Shown: positions 1 to 7,362, numbered from the stretch's first letter. The stretch: 19,242 nt of DNA from a candidate division Hyd24-12 bacterium UBA5074 (GCA_002414865.1 DIAQ01000110.1:22697-41938); one strand, 5' to 3'. Numbers and translations: made by a program. Notes: generated from the letters alone by a model not told the origin.

Positions 1-1844
1 GACCCGCCGAACCTCCTGAAGAAACCATCCTGCCTCCATTCGGGGGAGAAGGACGCGCAGTCCACCCCCCGGGGGAAGATGGTCATCTTCGAGGACGGGA
101 CGCCCATCTTCTCCAGCTCGCGCATGTAGTAGGTGCTGGGGACCATGACAAGGTCGGTCGTGGAGTAGAACCAGCCCATGGCGGTCGAGGCGAACTCGCC
201 CATGTGTCCGTCCTGGACGATCTGCTGGGCGTGCCGGGGGAAATCGGTGTGATAGATCCCGACCGCAGGTATCCCGAGCAGCTTGGCGCATCCCAGGGCC
301 GTGATGCCGACGGGGCCTGGCGTGGAGATGTAGATCGTCTCGAAAGCATTGTCGTCTATGAACTTCAGCAGGTCGAGAAAGGGCGGGATGGAGAGGAGCT
401 TGGACTCGTACTGGGGCACCGGGAACTCCCTTATGGGCGGGAAGTTGACCACCCATCCCTCGAAGGACAGGGGCCGTTTCTGCGAGGCCACTATCGCGAG
501 CCTCCTGCTGCGCTCCACCGCCAGCCTGCTGAACTGCTGCAGAGTCCTCGAGACGCCGTTCAGGTCGTCGATGGTGTCGGTGAACCAGGCCCTGGCGCCG
601 GAGCCGGGGGGCAGCGGAGTTCCCGGGAAGCCGGAGGAGAGCTGCCTGACTGCATCCATACCCTTCCGGGCATGGAAGTACGACACGGGGAACGGCACGC
701 TCAGGAGCAGGACCGGGATAAGGGCGGAGGCAGCCTCGAACGCGTCGAGGAGCCTGCCCTCCTGCACTCTCTTCAGGAGGAGGCCGCCGAAGCGGTCGAT
801 GAGCCTGTTCGCGGCGCTGGAGAAAACCCTGAAGGTCTTCTCGTCGATGTTCTCCCCGCCCTCGTTCCTGGCCCACAGGTCCTTGCCCACCGAGAGCAGC
901 TCGTCGAGGAGGAGGGATTCCGGGCCGGGGTCGGAGGAGCTGACCGCCTTCGAGTAGAGCCTGTGGATCTCCATGTCCGCCCTGTGCCACAGAGTGGGTT
1001 CCTCCCGGTCGGATCCCGGGCGGAAGAACCTGTCCGCAGCCGCCGTCGCGAAGGAAGGCAGCTTCTGCGAGAGCATCCTCTCCCTGTAGAAGGAATACGC
1101 GATGGAGTAGACCGAATAGGACGCCTTCAGCGCGCCTCCCGAGGTGCCGTGCGCGGAGCACCTGCCGCGTCTGAGGCCCTCGATGAAGGATTCCAGTGTC
1201 GCGCCGCCGCTCACTGTCGTGAATGTCTGTCCGATGAAGCGGCCGCACCTGTCGTCCGAGCCGCCGATGAACCCGTCGAAGGCCTGGTCCCCCCTGGCGG
1301 CCCTCGCAAGCGGCGCCACGCAGGCGTTCTCTCGCGCGGGTCTGCTGCCGTTGAGCGATTCCACGAGCGGCACCCGCCGCACGATGTGAAGGAAGTCCTC
1401 GTTCGTGAAGGCCCCGGGCCAGTAGAACGGATGCGCGAGGGCAAAGGGTATCCTCCTGTCCTCGAGGAACTCGGCGAGTGCCTCGAAGGACTCCCTGAGC
1501 CTGCAGATCTCGTCATGGGCGGATGGCTCGAAGGCGTAGGCGAGCAGGTGGACGGGCGCCCTGCTGGTGTGGACGTACGAGCAGATCTCCTCCCCGTAGA
1601 AGACTCCCTCCAGGCCGGAGATCTTCTCCACACCGGCGATCGTGTTCATGTCGGTGATCGTGAAGAAGTCCATCCCCCGATCGCGCGCCTTCTCGTATGC
1701 GAGCTCGGGGGGGGTGAAGCTCTCGGGAGCCTGGAGAGCCCTGAGGAACCAGTAGCCCGCCGCGCTGGAGAACTGCGAGTGAACATGCAGATCGCAGCGG
1801 CCGGCCCTGGCGGTTTTCTGCAGCGTTTCGCCCGAATTCCTCAT
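1..1844 (-). CDS. PHP-domain/GT4 glycosyltransferase fusion (C-terminus cut by window edge)
   Basis: The first 614 residues are visible. Residues 16-230 form a PHP (polymerase and histidinol phosphatase) domain, with the motif DLHVH (His20, His22), a Glu85-Glu86 pair, His99 and His138. About residues 440-614 are the acceptor-side Rossmann half of a GT-B fold GT4 glycosyltransferase, including segments such as FETIYISTPGPVG and GIYHTDFPRHAQQIVQDG, then VPSTYYMRELEKMG. The donor-binding half lies beyond position 1. PHP-GT4 fusions are a known architecture, usually in envelope polysaccharide or glycolipid contexts; the substrate here is unknown. Two PHP metal-ligand positions are changed: the usual TDH motif reads TDMN (Met66), and the final D-x-H reads SDDR (Arg199), so the PHP part may not be an active hydrolase. 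The ATG at 1844 overlaps the stop of the propeller lipoprotein gene by four bases, which suggests translational coupling and shared control by the upstream cobalamin riboswitch. Confidence 0.9.
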   Translation of the reverse strand, partial: MRNSGETLQKTARAGRCDLHVHSQFSSAAGYWFLRALQAPESFTPPELAYEKARDRGMDFFTITDMNTIAGVEKISGLEGVFYGEEICSYVHTSRAPVHLLAYAFEPSAHDEICRLRESFEALAEFLEDRRIPFALAHPFYWPGAFTNEDFLHIVRRVPLVESLNGSRPARENACVAPLARAARGDQAFDGFIGGSDDRCGRFIGQTFTTVSGGATLESFIEGLRRGRCSAHGTSGGALKASYSVYSIAYSFYRERMLSQKLPSFATAAADRFFRPGSDREEPTLWHRADMEIHRLYSKAVSSSDPGPESLLLDELLSVGKDLWARNEGGENIDEKTFRVFSSAANRLIDRFGGLLLKRVQEGRLLDAFEAASALIPVLLLSVPFPVSYFHARKGMDAVRQLSSGFPGTPLPPGSGARAWFTDTIDDLNGVSRTLQQFSRLAVERSRRLAIVASQKRPLSFEGWVVNFPPIREFPVPQYESKLLSIPPFLDLLKFIDDNAFETIYISTPGPVGITALGCAKLLGIPAVGIYHTDFPRHAQQIVQDGHMGEFASTAMGWFYSTTDLVMVPSTYYMRELEKMGVPSSKMTIFPRGVDCASFSPEWRQDGFFRRFGG

Positions 1845-2830
1845 CTCGGGATTATCGCCAGACCCTGGGGTCCGCTGCCAGCCTGGAGCGTGTCGACAGG
1901 GACGCATCCGGGCAGGGCGAGCCTGAACACCCTGTTCCCGGTGAAGTCGCTGGTGTACAGCTCGTCGCCATACACCTCGACCCCCGTTGCGGGAGCCGGG
2001 GCGGTCGCCTGCTCCAGGGTCCCGTCCTCATCGTAGAAGAAGAGCGCGCTCGAACTCCAGCCGTCACCGCATACGAATCCGTCTCCGAGGTCCGCGGGCA
2101 GTCCGGGGGTGCCGCCCGTCACCACCGTGGCGGTGACCGAGAGCGTCGCCGGATCGATGATCGTTATCCTGCCGTCGTCGGCATAGGTGCTGCTGACGGC
2201 GTGGATACTGCCGGTGCGGGGGAAGTACCTCATTCCCAGGATGTTCGGCGGCATCGGAATGGTGTCCACCACGGCGAGGGAGGGCAGCGAGATGACTGTC
2301 ACTCCACAAGGTGCGCCGGCGGAGTCCGGATAGGAGTCGGCGTGCCCGACGAAGAGGAGCCCGGGGCAGGCAGCCACAGCCTGTGGATTGCACCCCACCG
2401 GGGCGTAGGATTCCACGGTCCATCCCTGCGTGTCTATCACCGCGATCGAATCGGGGAAGAGCAGCGCCACGTACAGCATGCCTTCACACAGACAGGCCGA
2501 GTAGGGATTGCTGCCCTGGGGAAGGTGCACTTCGGCGATCTCTTCGCCGGGCTCGTCGAGGTCGTACACCCCCACCGTCGACGAGAGCGAGTTGACCACG
2601 GCGAACCGCCTTCCGGGAAGCGGGACGATGTCGTTGGGCGCCTCTCCCGTGATGAAGGCCCCGGAAAGCAGCTGGCCGTCCTCCGGGAAGTACAGGTCCA
2701 CCGAGCAGCCGAGACCGTCGAACCAGGCAACGGCATCGGCTTCGGGTATGTCCGACGCGGGGGAGGCGACATCGCCCGCGCACGAGAGGATCATCGCGAT
2801 GGCTGCCGCGGCCGGGATTCCGTACTTCAT
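1841..2830 (-). CDS. Beta-propeller (YncE/YVTN-like) lipoprotein, BtuG-like candidate surface cobalamin-binding protein
   Basis: A 329-residue protein with a short hydrophobic signal ending in the lipobox-like ILSC (Cys17), so it is probably lipid-anchored. The rest is made of repeated beta-strand units of about 40-45 residues typical of YVTN/YncE seven-bladed propellers, for example FAVVNSLSSTVGVYDL, LYVALLFPDSIAVIDT, GRITIIDPATLSVTATVV and ELYTSDFTGNRVFRLAL. It ends at GSGPQGLAIIPR, a typical closing blade strand. It lies directly after the BtuB-like receptor in a cobalamin-riboswitch operon, with an ATGA overlap at both ends. In Bacteroides, BtuG is a surface beta-propeller lipoprotein that binds cobalamin very tightly and works with BtuB. 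The same layout here suggests the same job, but this is inferred from fold and context; sequence homology to BtuG could not be tested. A generic YncE-like periplasmic protein is the alternative. Confidence 0.85.
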   Translation of the reverse strand: MKYGIPAAAAIAMILSCAGDVASPASDIPEADAVAWFDGLGCSVDLYFPEDGQLLSGAFITGEAPNDIVPLPGRRFAVVNSLSSTVGVYDLDEPGEEIAEVHLPQGSNPYSACLCEGMLYVALLFPDSIAVIDTQGWTVESYAPVGCNPQAVAACPGLLFVGHADSYPDSAGAPCGVTVISLPSLAVVDTIPMPPNILGMRYFPRTGSIHAVSSTYADDGRITIIDPATLSVTATVVTGGTPGLPADLGDGFVCGDGWSSSALFFYDEDGTLEQATAPAPATGVEVYGDELYTSDFTGNRVFRLALPGCVPVDTLQAGSGPQGLAIIPR

Positions 2831-4782
2831 CTTCCTGCACCCTCCATTGCCAGCTCCAGGCGGAAGGTCCTGCCCCTGCCCGGATAGCCGTTGCTCTCCT
2901 CGTGGTAGACGTCGAAGATGTTGCTGCAGGATGCAGTCACCACTACTGTCGGATCCCTGCCTGCAGACAGGCTGACAGCAGCCCCCGCCGTCATGTACGC
3001 CGGCAGGGAGATCGTATTGGATGCGTTGATGAAACGCCTTCCGGCACCGGAGGCGTCCAGAGAGAGGGCGAGCCTCCCCGAGGCTACGGAGGCGCCTCCG
3101 CCGCCTGCGAGGACGGGGCGGTAGGGAAGGATGCAGCCCTCGTCGATCGAGCCCCCATCGTCGTCCAGGGTGAGGATCGCCGAGCCGGAGGCCCACAGAG
3201 AGACCGGGAGCAACTCCATCCTCAGGCCTGCCTCGAGACCCCTCCGGGCCACCTTCGACACGTTCACCGGCCGCCAGATCCCCCCCTGGCCGGGCAGCCA
3301 GACGATGAGGTCCCATGTCCTGCCGGCGAACGCGGAACACCAGACATCGAATTCCTGCGTCCGCAGCGAGGCCGCCAACTCCCCTTCTAAACCCTCCTCC
3401 GGACCCAGCCCCGGGTTGCCCTCGGCGTAGTCGTCGTGCGGCCAGTAGAGATCGTTGAAGGTGGGACGCCTGAAATTGCGGGAGGCCTGGATGGAGATCT
3501 CCAGGGTCTGATCGAGCAGGGAGACGGACTCTACGAGCCTGCCGAAGGGCTGGGTCCCGCAGCCCTTGCAGGCATCCAGTCCGGCGACTGCATTCAGCCC
3601 CGGCCAGGGAGCGGAGAAGGTCACGGAGAGCTTCCCCGAGCTTCGTGACCGATCCCCGGCGGAGGTGCTGGAAATCCACTCCAGTTGAGAGTTTGCATCC
3701 AGCTGGATATCCGCTCCCCCCCAGCGGGTCGGAAGCGCGGCTCCGGCCTCCGCACGGCCTTCGCCATGCGAATCGTCCGCTGACTCGGGGTAGGAGGAGT
3801 GGTACAGCATCCGCCCGGCATGGATCCCGGCCCTCGCCTCGATCGGTCCGGGATCGCCCCTCAGCCAGAGGTCGGCCGATGTCCTCGACCTCTCCGCGTC
3901 GGTCCCGGGGGACCAGTCCGGGGGGTCCACTCCGCCTTCCGAGGACGAGAAGAGCGCGCCCGCCGAGATGGATGGGAACCTCGAGGAGAAGAGGAGGCTC
4001 GACGACGTGCCGGTCGATCCCTGCTCCGATACGATCCTGGCGGTGGAGGCGGATATCCTTGCGATCCCGCCGATGCCGAAGCCCGAGGCCGCGCGTCGTC
4101 CGCCGGAATCCTCCGCGAGGAGATCGAGCGTCGGCGGCGCCGAAGCGTCCTCCGGGATCAGGTCCACCGTGCCCGACATGCCCCCCCCGGGGATCGCGGT
4201 CGTTCCTCCTCTCGAGAATTGCATGCTGCCGAACAGGATCGGATCGAGAAGGCCGGCCGGCGAGCCGTCGGAGGCGCTGGACAGGCTGTGCCCGTCCACC
4301 AGCCAGGCGGTCTGCGAGGGATCTGCTCCCCTGACGGAGATCGAGACGACCGGGGATGCGCCGCCGTACTGCCTCACCATGATCCCGGGCACGGTCTCGA
4401 GGAGCCCGGAGATCCCGCCGCCGGAGACTTCGCGGAGCTCTTCGGGTCCGAGTGTGGAGGTTGCCGGGACCCGGTCCCGGACGCCCGGCCTCCTGCCGGG
4501 CACCGTGATGACGACGGAGCACGCCGATGGATCGGGACTGAGTCGGATGATCCCGTCCGGCGGCAGGGCACCCTCCCAGGGCGTCTGACCCACGCCGCTG
4601 ACCGAGACGGTGTCCCCCTGGCAGACATCCAGCAAGCATACGCCGGAGCTGCCGGCGATGCCCAGAAGGATGCCGTCCGCGTCGAAGATCGACGCCCCCG
4701 GCACGGGAAGGCCATCCTCGTCCACGATCCTGGCTGTCATGGACGACACCAGCATCAGCATCATCAGCAGGAAGTCGGACAA
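2827..4782 (-). CDS. btuB: TonB-dependent outer-membrane receptor, BtuB-like cobalamin transporter
   Basis: A 651-residue outer-membrane receptor. Residues 1-17 are a hydrophobic signal (FLLMMLMLVSSMTA) with no basic residue. Residues 18-82 look like a carboxypeptidase-regulatory-like beta-sandwich. SVVITVPGRR at about 89-98 resembles a TonB box. The plug spans about 105-210, with GLLETVPGIMVRQYGG, SISVRGADPSQTAWLVDG and GGGMSGTVDLIP. The remainder is a beta-barrel of about 435 residues rich in alternating strands. Cobalamin specificity is inferred mainly from the riboswitch just upstream and from BtuB-like plug motifs. The start is taken as TTG at 4782 because GGAGG at 4789-4793 sits six bases upstream of it; an in-frame GTG at 4788 abuts that ribosome site and is less likely. 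The C-terminus (RLELAMEGAGR) lacks the usual terminal aromatic residue. The stop overlaps the next start by four bases. Confidence 0.9.
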   Translation of the reverse strand: MSDFLLMMLMLVSSMTARIVDEDGLPVPGASIFDADGILLGIAGSSGVCLLDVCQGDTVSVSGVGQTPWEGALPPDGIIRLSPDPSACSVVITVPGRRPGVRDRVPATSTLGPEELREVSGGGISGLLETVPGIMVRQYGGASPVVSISVRGADPSQTAWLVDGHSLSSASDGSPAGLLDPILFGSMQFSRGGTTAIPGGGMSGTVDLIPEDASAPPTLDLLAEDSGGRRAASGFGIGGIARISASTARIVSEQGSTGTSSSLLFSSRFPSISAGALFSSSEGGVDPPDWSPGTDAERSRTSADLWLRGDPGPIEARAGIHAGRMLYHSSYPESADDSHGEGRAEAGAALPTRWGGADIQLDANSQLEWISSTSAGDRSRSSGKLSVTFSAPWPGLNAVAGLDACKGCGTQPFGRLVESVSLLDQTLEISIQASRNFRRPTFNDLYWPHDDYAEGNPGLGPEEGLEGELAASLRTQEFDVWCSAFAGRTWDLIVWLPGQGGIWRPVNVSKVARRGLEAGLRMELLPVSLWASGSAILTLDDDGGSIDEGCILPYRPVLAGGGGASVASGRLALSLDASGAGRRFINASNTISLPAYMTAGAAVSLSAGRDPTVVVTASCSNIFDVYHEESNGYPGRGRTFRLELAMEGAGR

Positions 4783-4787
4783 ACCCA

Positions 4788-4809
4788 CCCTCCGCGGGTA
4801 AATGGAGAG
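4788..4809 (-). promoter_or_regulatory. Predicted ribosome-site sequestering hairpin of the cobalamin riboswitch
   Basis: On the minus strand CTCTCC (4804-4809) can pair fully, with one G-U pair, with GGAGGG (4788-4793) across a 10-base loop. GGAGG is the ribosome-binding site six bases before the TTG start of btuB, so the helix would hide it. This fits translational control downstream of the B12 box. An alternative smaller hairpin, ACCC with GGGT, covers the same site. No U-tract suggesting transcription termination was seen. This is pairing by eye, not a folding calculation. Confidence 0.5.
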
Positions 4810-4863
4810 CGGGCGCAGAGGATCTCCCTGGAGCGGAGAGAAGAACCCTCGCTTTACGAGAAG

Positions 4864-4992
4864 CAGTATCCTGACTTCCGGATCTTCCCTCTCCCGGCCT
4901 TCCCGCCTTCCGGCAGTGGCTTCATCGGGTTCGGTCCCCGGTCACAGTGGCGCCACCGTGGCGGACTCGCACCGCCTTCCTGCACCCGCACG
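4864..4992 (-). ncRNA. Cobalamin (adenosylcobalamin-type) riboswitch
   Basis: Read on the minus strand, this leader carries the ordered conserved blocks of the cobalamin riboswitch family. They are the GGTGCGAGTCC stem-loop (within 4960-4976), GCCACTGTGA (4942-4951), GAAGCCACTG (4914-4923), GGGAAGG (4898-4904) and the B12 box AAGTCAGGATACTG (4864-4877). The order and spacing fit the family consensus. The 5' side, before the GGAAGG segment, is shorter than usual and its helix is not clearly resolved, so the upstream limit is approximate. It precedes a BtuB-like receptor gene, the classic regulated target: ligand binding would be expected to reduce expression of receptor, propeller and glycosyltransferase. 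Confidence 0.93.
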
Positions 4993-4997
4993 ACGCT

Positions 4998-5027
4998 AAG
5001 ATGGACACGATCCCCTCGCGGGGTCAA
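4998..5027 (-). promoter_or_regulatory. Possible promoter of the riboswitch-btuB operon
   Basis: On the minus strand TTGACC (5022-5027) is followed after 18 bases by CATCTT (4998-5003). The -35 matches sigma-70 consensus at five of six positions and the -10 at three of six. Transcription would start near 4991, at the 5' edge of the riboswitch. The spacer contains the inverted repeat CCCC-GCGA-GGGG (5012-5023). A weak call, supported mainly by its position. Confidence 0.35.
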
Positions 5028-5031
5028 GTCG

Positions 5032-6342
5032 TCAGGCCCTGCCGTCGGTCCAGAAATCGCGAGGGACGTCTCCGCCTCCGGCCTGAGCCAGTGCCTGGGC
5101 TATGGAGTGATCCATGTTGTTGTACCAGAATGTGCCACAGCGACCAAGAAGCCTGAGGCCGGCGGGTGGGACGATGCCTGCGAGGCGTTCGCGGTAGTCG
5201 AGCGAATAGATCGGATACGTGTTCCTGATCCGCACCGGCCTGACGAACAGGACATCCCCGGGAGAGGCCGCCGAGACCCTTTCCAGGTCCTCGATCACGC
5301 GCGGGACGAGAGATGCCGGATCGTTCCAGAGATCGTCACCCTCCCTGCAGCTCACCTCCACGATGAGGCTGTCGGCTCCCGGAGGCACCATGGACTCGCT
5401 GAAATGGCGCGGAACCGTCAGACGGCTGAAGCAGATCGCCCTGGAGCCGAAGTAGCACCACTGGTAGTTGTTGTGCAGCCTGTTGCGGAGACCGACGAGG
5501 TAGAGCACGGTGCTCATGTATTCAAGGCCTGCGGCCGGATCGAGGATCGAGACAGGGGCGCTCCAGGCGACCTCGTCCGACTCGATGGCGGATCCGTCGT
5601 CCAGAGAGGCGCCTCTGCAGCGGCCATCCTCGACGATGGCGCCGGTGGCTGAGCGACCCAGGAGGATACGGCCGCCCATGGACTCGATCCTTCGAGCAAG
5701 GCAGGAGGCGAATGAAGCTATCCCACCTTCCGATGGGTAGATGAAGCTTGTGCTGACAGGTCGCGGCAGGAGCAGTCCGCGCAGCAGCGCCATCAGGTTG
5801 TCCGCCTTGACCCGCTTGTCTATCACGGCCCGGTCGATCCCTGCGGATGCCCAGTCGACGTGAAGCGATTCCGGCGGCAGCCCGGTGAACTTGGCCGTGT
5901 AGTCCCTGAAGAAATGACGGTAGAGGTTGCGCCCGTACTTCGAGATGACGTCGTCGGCGAAGCTGCTCGAAGATGTTCTCCTGCGCGCCAGAAGCTCGAA
6001 TGCGCTCGGGAGGAGGATGTGCGGGGGCAGCCGCAGGACCCCTTCGAGCGAGAGGGGCCATGTCATGTAGCGGCCTGCGAGATACACCGAGCTGGCACGG
6101 GGTATGCAGGAGACGTTCTTCCCGAGCACATCCAGGACATATGACTGCACCGCGGCGTCGGATGTGTGGAACCTGTGGGGGCCGACGTCGAAGAGGAATC
6201 CCTCGGTCTTGAACGTCCTCGCGAGGCCGCCGGGGGCGTCCTCCCGCTCGACCACCTCGACCGAGCACCCTCCCGACGACAGGAGCCTCTCGGCATAGCA
6301 CAGCCCGGCTACGCCTGCCCCTATCACCGCGACCCGCCTCAT
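5032..6342 (-). CDS. FAD-dependent oxidoreductase, protoporphyrinogen-oxidase / UDP-galactopyranose-mutase-like
   Basis: A 436-residue flavoprotein of the amine-oxidase/UDP-galactopyranose-mutase type. The N-terminal Rossmann motif RRVAVIGAGVAGL (GxGxxG at residues 8-13) binds FAD, and an acidic residue ends the second strand (VEVVERED). Family signatures follow: FLFDVGPHRFHT near residue 50, RHFFRDYTAKFTGLPPESL mid-protein, and the closing NTYPIYSLDYRERL and GTFWYNNMDHSIAQAL, which resemble the C-terminal FAD-contact region of this family. The substrate cannot be read from sequence; such proteins often sit in glycan or lipid clusters and may act on sugar nucleotides or isoprenoid lipids. The ATG at 6342 overlaps the stop of the membrane-protein gene by four bases, which supports this start over longer in-frame openings. 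It is transcribed toward the riboswitch, about 40 bases short of it. Confidence 0.85.
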   Translation of the reverse strand: MRRVAVIGAGVAGLCYAERLLSSGGCSVEVVEREDAPGGLARTFKTEGFLFDVGPHRFHTSDAAVQSYVLDVLGKNVSCIPRASSVYLAGRYMTWPLSLEGVLRLPPHILLPSAFELLARRRTSSSSFADDVISKYGRNLYRHFFRDYTAKFTGLPPESLHVDWASAGIDRAVIDKRVKADNLMALLRGLLLPRPVSTSFIYPSEGGIASFASCLARRIESMGGRILLGRSATGAIVEDGRCRGASLDDGSAIESDEVAWSAPVSILDPAAGLEYMSTVLYLVGLRNRLHNNYQWCYFGSRAICFSRLTVPRHFSESMVPPGADSLIVEVSCREGDDLWNDPASLVPRVIEDLERVSAASPGDVLFVRPVRIRNTYPIYSLDYRERLAGIVPPAGLRLLGRCGTFWYNNMDHSIAQALAQAGGGDVPRDFWTDGRA

Positions 6343-7274
6343 CCGTTCCTCCGCGCCTGGGACCCGAATGCGAAGAAGGGCAGGCACAGCACCAGGAGGG
6401 AGACGGCCATGAACATCCACATCAGATGGATACCGAAACCCGAGATGACTACTCCCTCCCCGCTAACGCCCACCGCCGCCATGCCGGCGGTCCATCCCGC
6501 CTCGGCGACGCCGAAGTTGAAGAGGCCCTGGATCGGAAGCGCCATTATAAGCTCGGTGACGGCCCCGGCAAAGAATACCTTCCAGAGTGGGAGATCGGGT
6601 ATTCTGAGCGCGGCAACTATTTGCACGAACATCATCAGCTTGGTGACCCAGATGGCGATCGAGCAGGCTGCGGCGCCGAGAGTCCGGGCCGGGCTGTCCT
6701 GCCAGATGCCTGCGGCTTCTGTCAGGTCGTCGTAGAAGCGGTGCATCGCCGGTCTGCGGTCGAGCATACGCGCGAGCGGGCCGCGTATCCATGCCAGGAA
6801 TCTGCGGAGGTGAACCAGACCGGCCAGAGCCCCGAGCAGGACGACGGCCGCGGGTATCAGCACCGCCGTGCCGGAGCCCCCGGCCACGGCCAGGAGCACG
6901 ACCAGACCGACCGCCAGCAGGTCCATGAGTTTCGCCAGGACCACCGCCCCCAGTCCGCTCCCGGCCCTTAGCCCCGCATACCCCCTGAGAAGCGCGATCA
7001 GCGCAATGTCGCTGATCCTCGCGGGGAGGATGTGTCCCAGTCCGACGTGTGCCGCGGTGACCGGGAAGAGCACGAGGGGCCCTGCTTCGTTCCTGTGCGA
7101 GAGAAGGCTCAGCCTGACGGCCCGAAGCGCCACGCTCGCCACGAAGAACAGAGCGGCCGTCACAGCATGGCCCGGCATCATCCCCGCGAGGAGATCCCGT
7201 ACGCTCGACAGCCTCGATCCCGCCCCGCCCTCCCCGCCGTCCAGGAGGAACCAGGATAAGGCTATCCCGAGCAC
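6339..7274 (-). CDS. LPG_synthase_TM / UPF0104 family integral membrane protein (flippase-like)
   Basis: A polytopic protein of at least 311 residues with about eight hydrophobic segments, among them AVTAALFFVASVALRAV, AVVLAKLMDLLAVGLVVLL and AVLIPAAVVLLGALAGLV, and a final MWMFMAVSLLVLCLPFF. The segment GHILPARISDIALIALLR matches the LPaR-x-x-(D/E) signature of the lysylphosphatidylglycerol-synthase transmembrane/UPF0104 family (the MprF flippase part and AglD-like proteins). Members lacking a transferase domain are thought to handle lipids or lipid-linked sugars. The first ATG/GTG/TTG-type start is GTG at 7274, with no clear ribosome site. It would begin inside the first membrane segment and lose the usual basic N-terminus. 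An in-frame CTG at 7316, six bases after GGGGG, would add VRRSQAARVLIAVV and is arguably better. The gene is coupled by ATGA to the oxidoreductase that follows. Confidence 0.8.
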   Translation of the reverse strand: MLGIALSWFLLDGGEGGAGSRLSSVRDLLAGMMPGHAVTAALFFVASVALRAVRLSLLSHRNEAGPLVLFPVTAAHVGLGHILPARISDIALIALLRGYAGLRAGSGLGAVVLAKLMDLLAVGLVVLLAVAGGSGTAVLIPAAVVLLGALAGLVHLRRFLAWIRGPLARMLDRRPAMHRFYDDLTEAAGIWQDSPARTLGAAACSIAIWVTKLMMFVQIVAALRIPDLPLWKVFFAGAVTELIMALPIQGLFNFGVAEAGWTAGMAAVGVSGEGVVISGFGIHLMWMFMAVSLLVLCLPFFAFGSQARRNG

Positions 7275-7362
7275 GACGGCGATCAGGACCCTTGCGGCCT
7301 GCGAGCGCCTGACCAGATACTACCCCCTTCGAGTATGCGTGGGCTGCGAACCTCCAAAGATC

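Noticed and set aside
204..2036. A 610-codon plus-strand open frame opposite the PHP-glycosyltransferase.
   Set aside because: Low-complexity composition and no recognisable domain, while the minus strand encodes clear PHP and GT4 motifs.
1841..4639. A 932-codon open frame on the minus strand spanning the receptor gene and continuing into the propeller gene.
   Set aside because: Only its last 329 codons are a gene. The upstream part is an Arg/Gly-rich shadow frame of btuB, produced by high GC content.
3799..5652. A 617-codon plus-strand open frame.
   Set aside because: It runs antisense through btuB, the riboswitch and the flavoprotein; its protein has no domain and is a GC-driven shadow.
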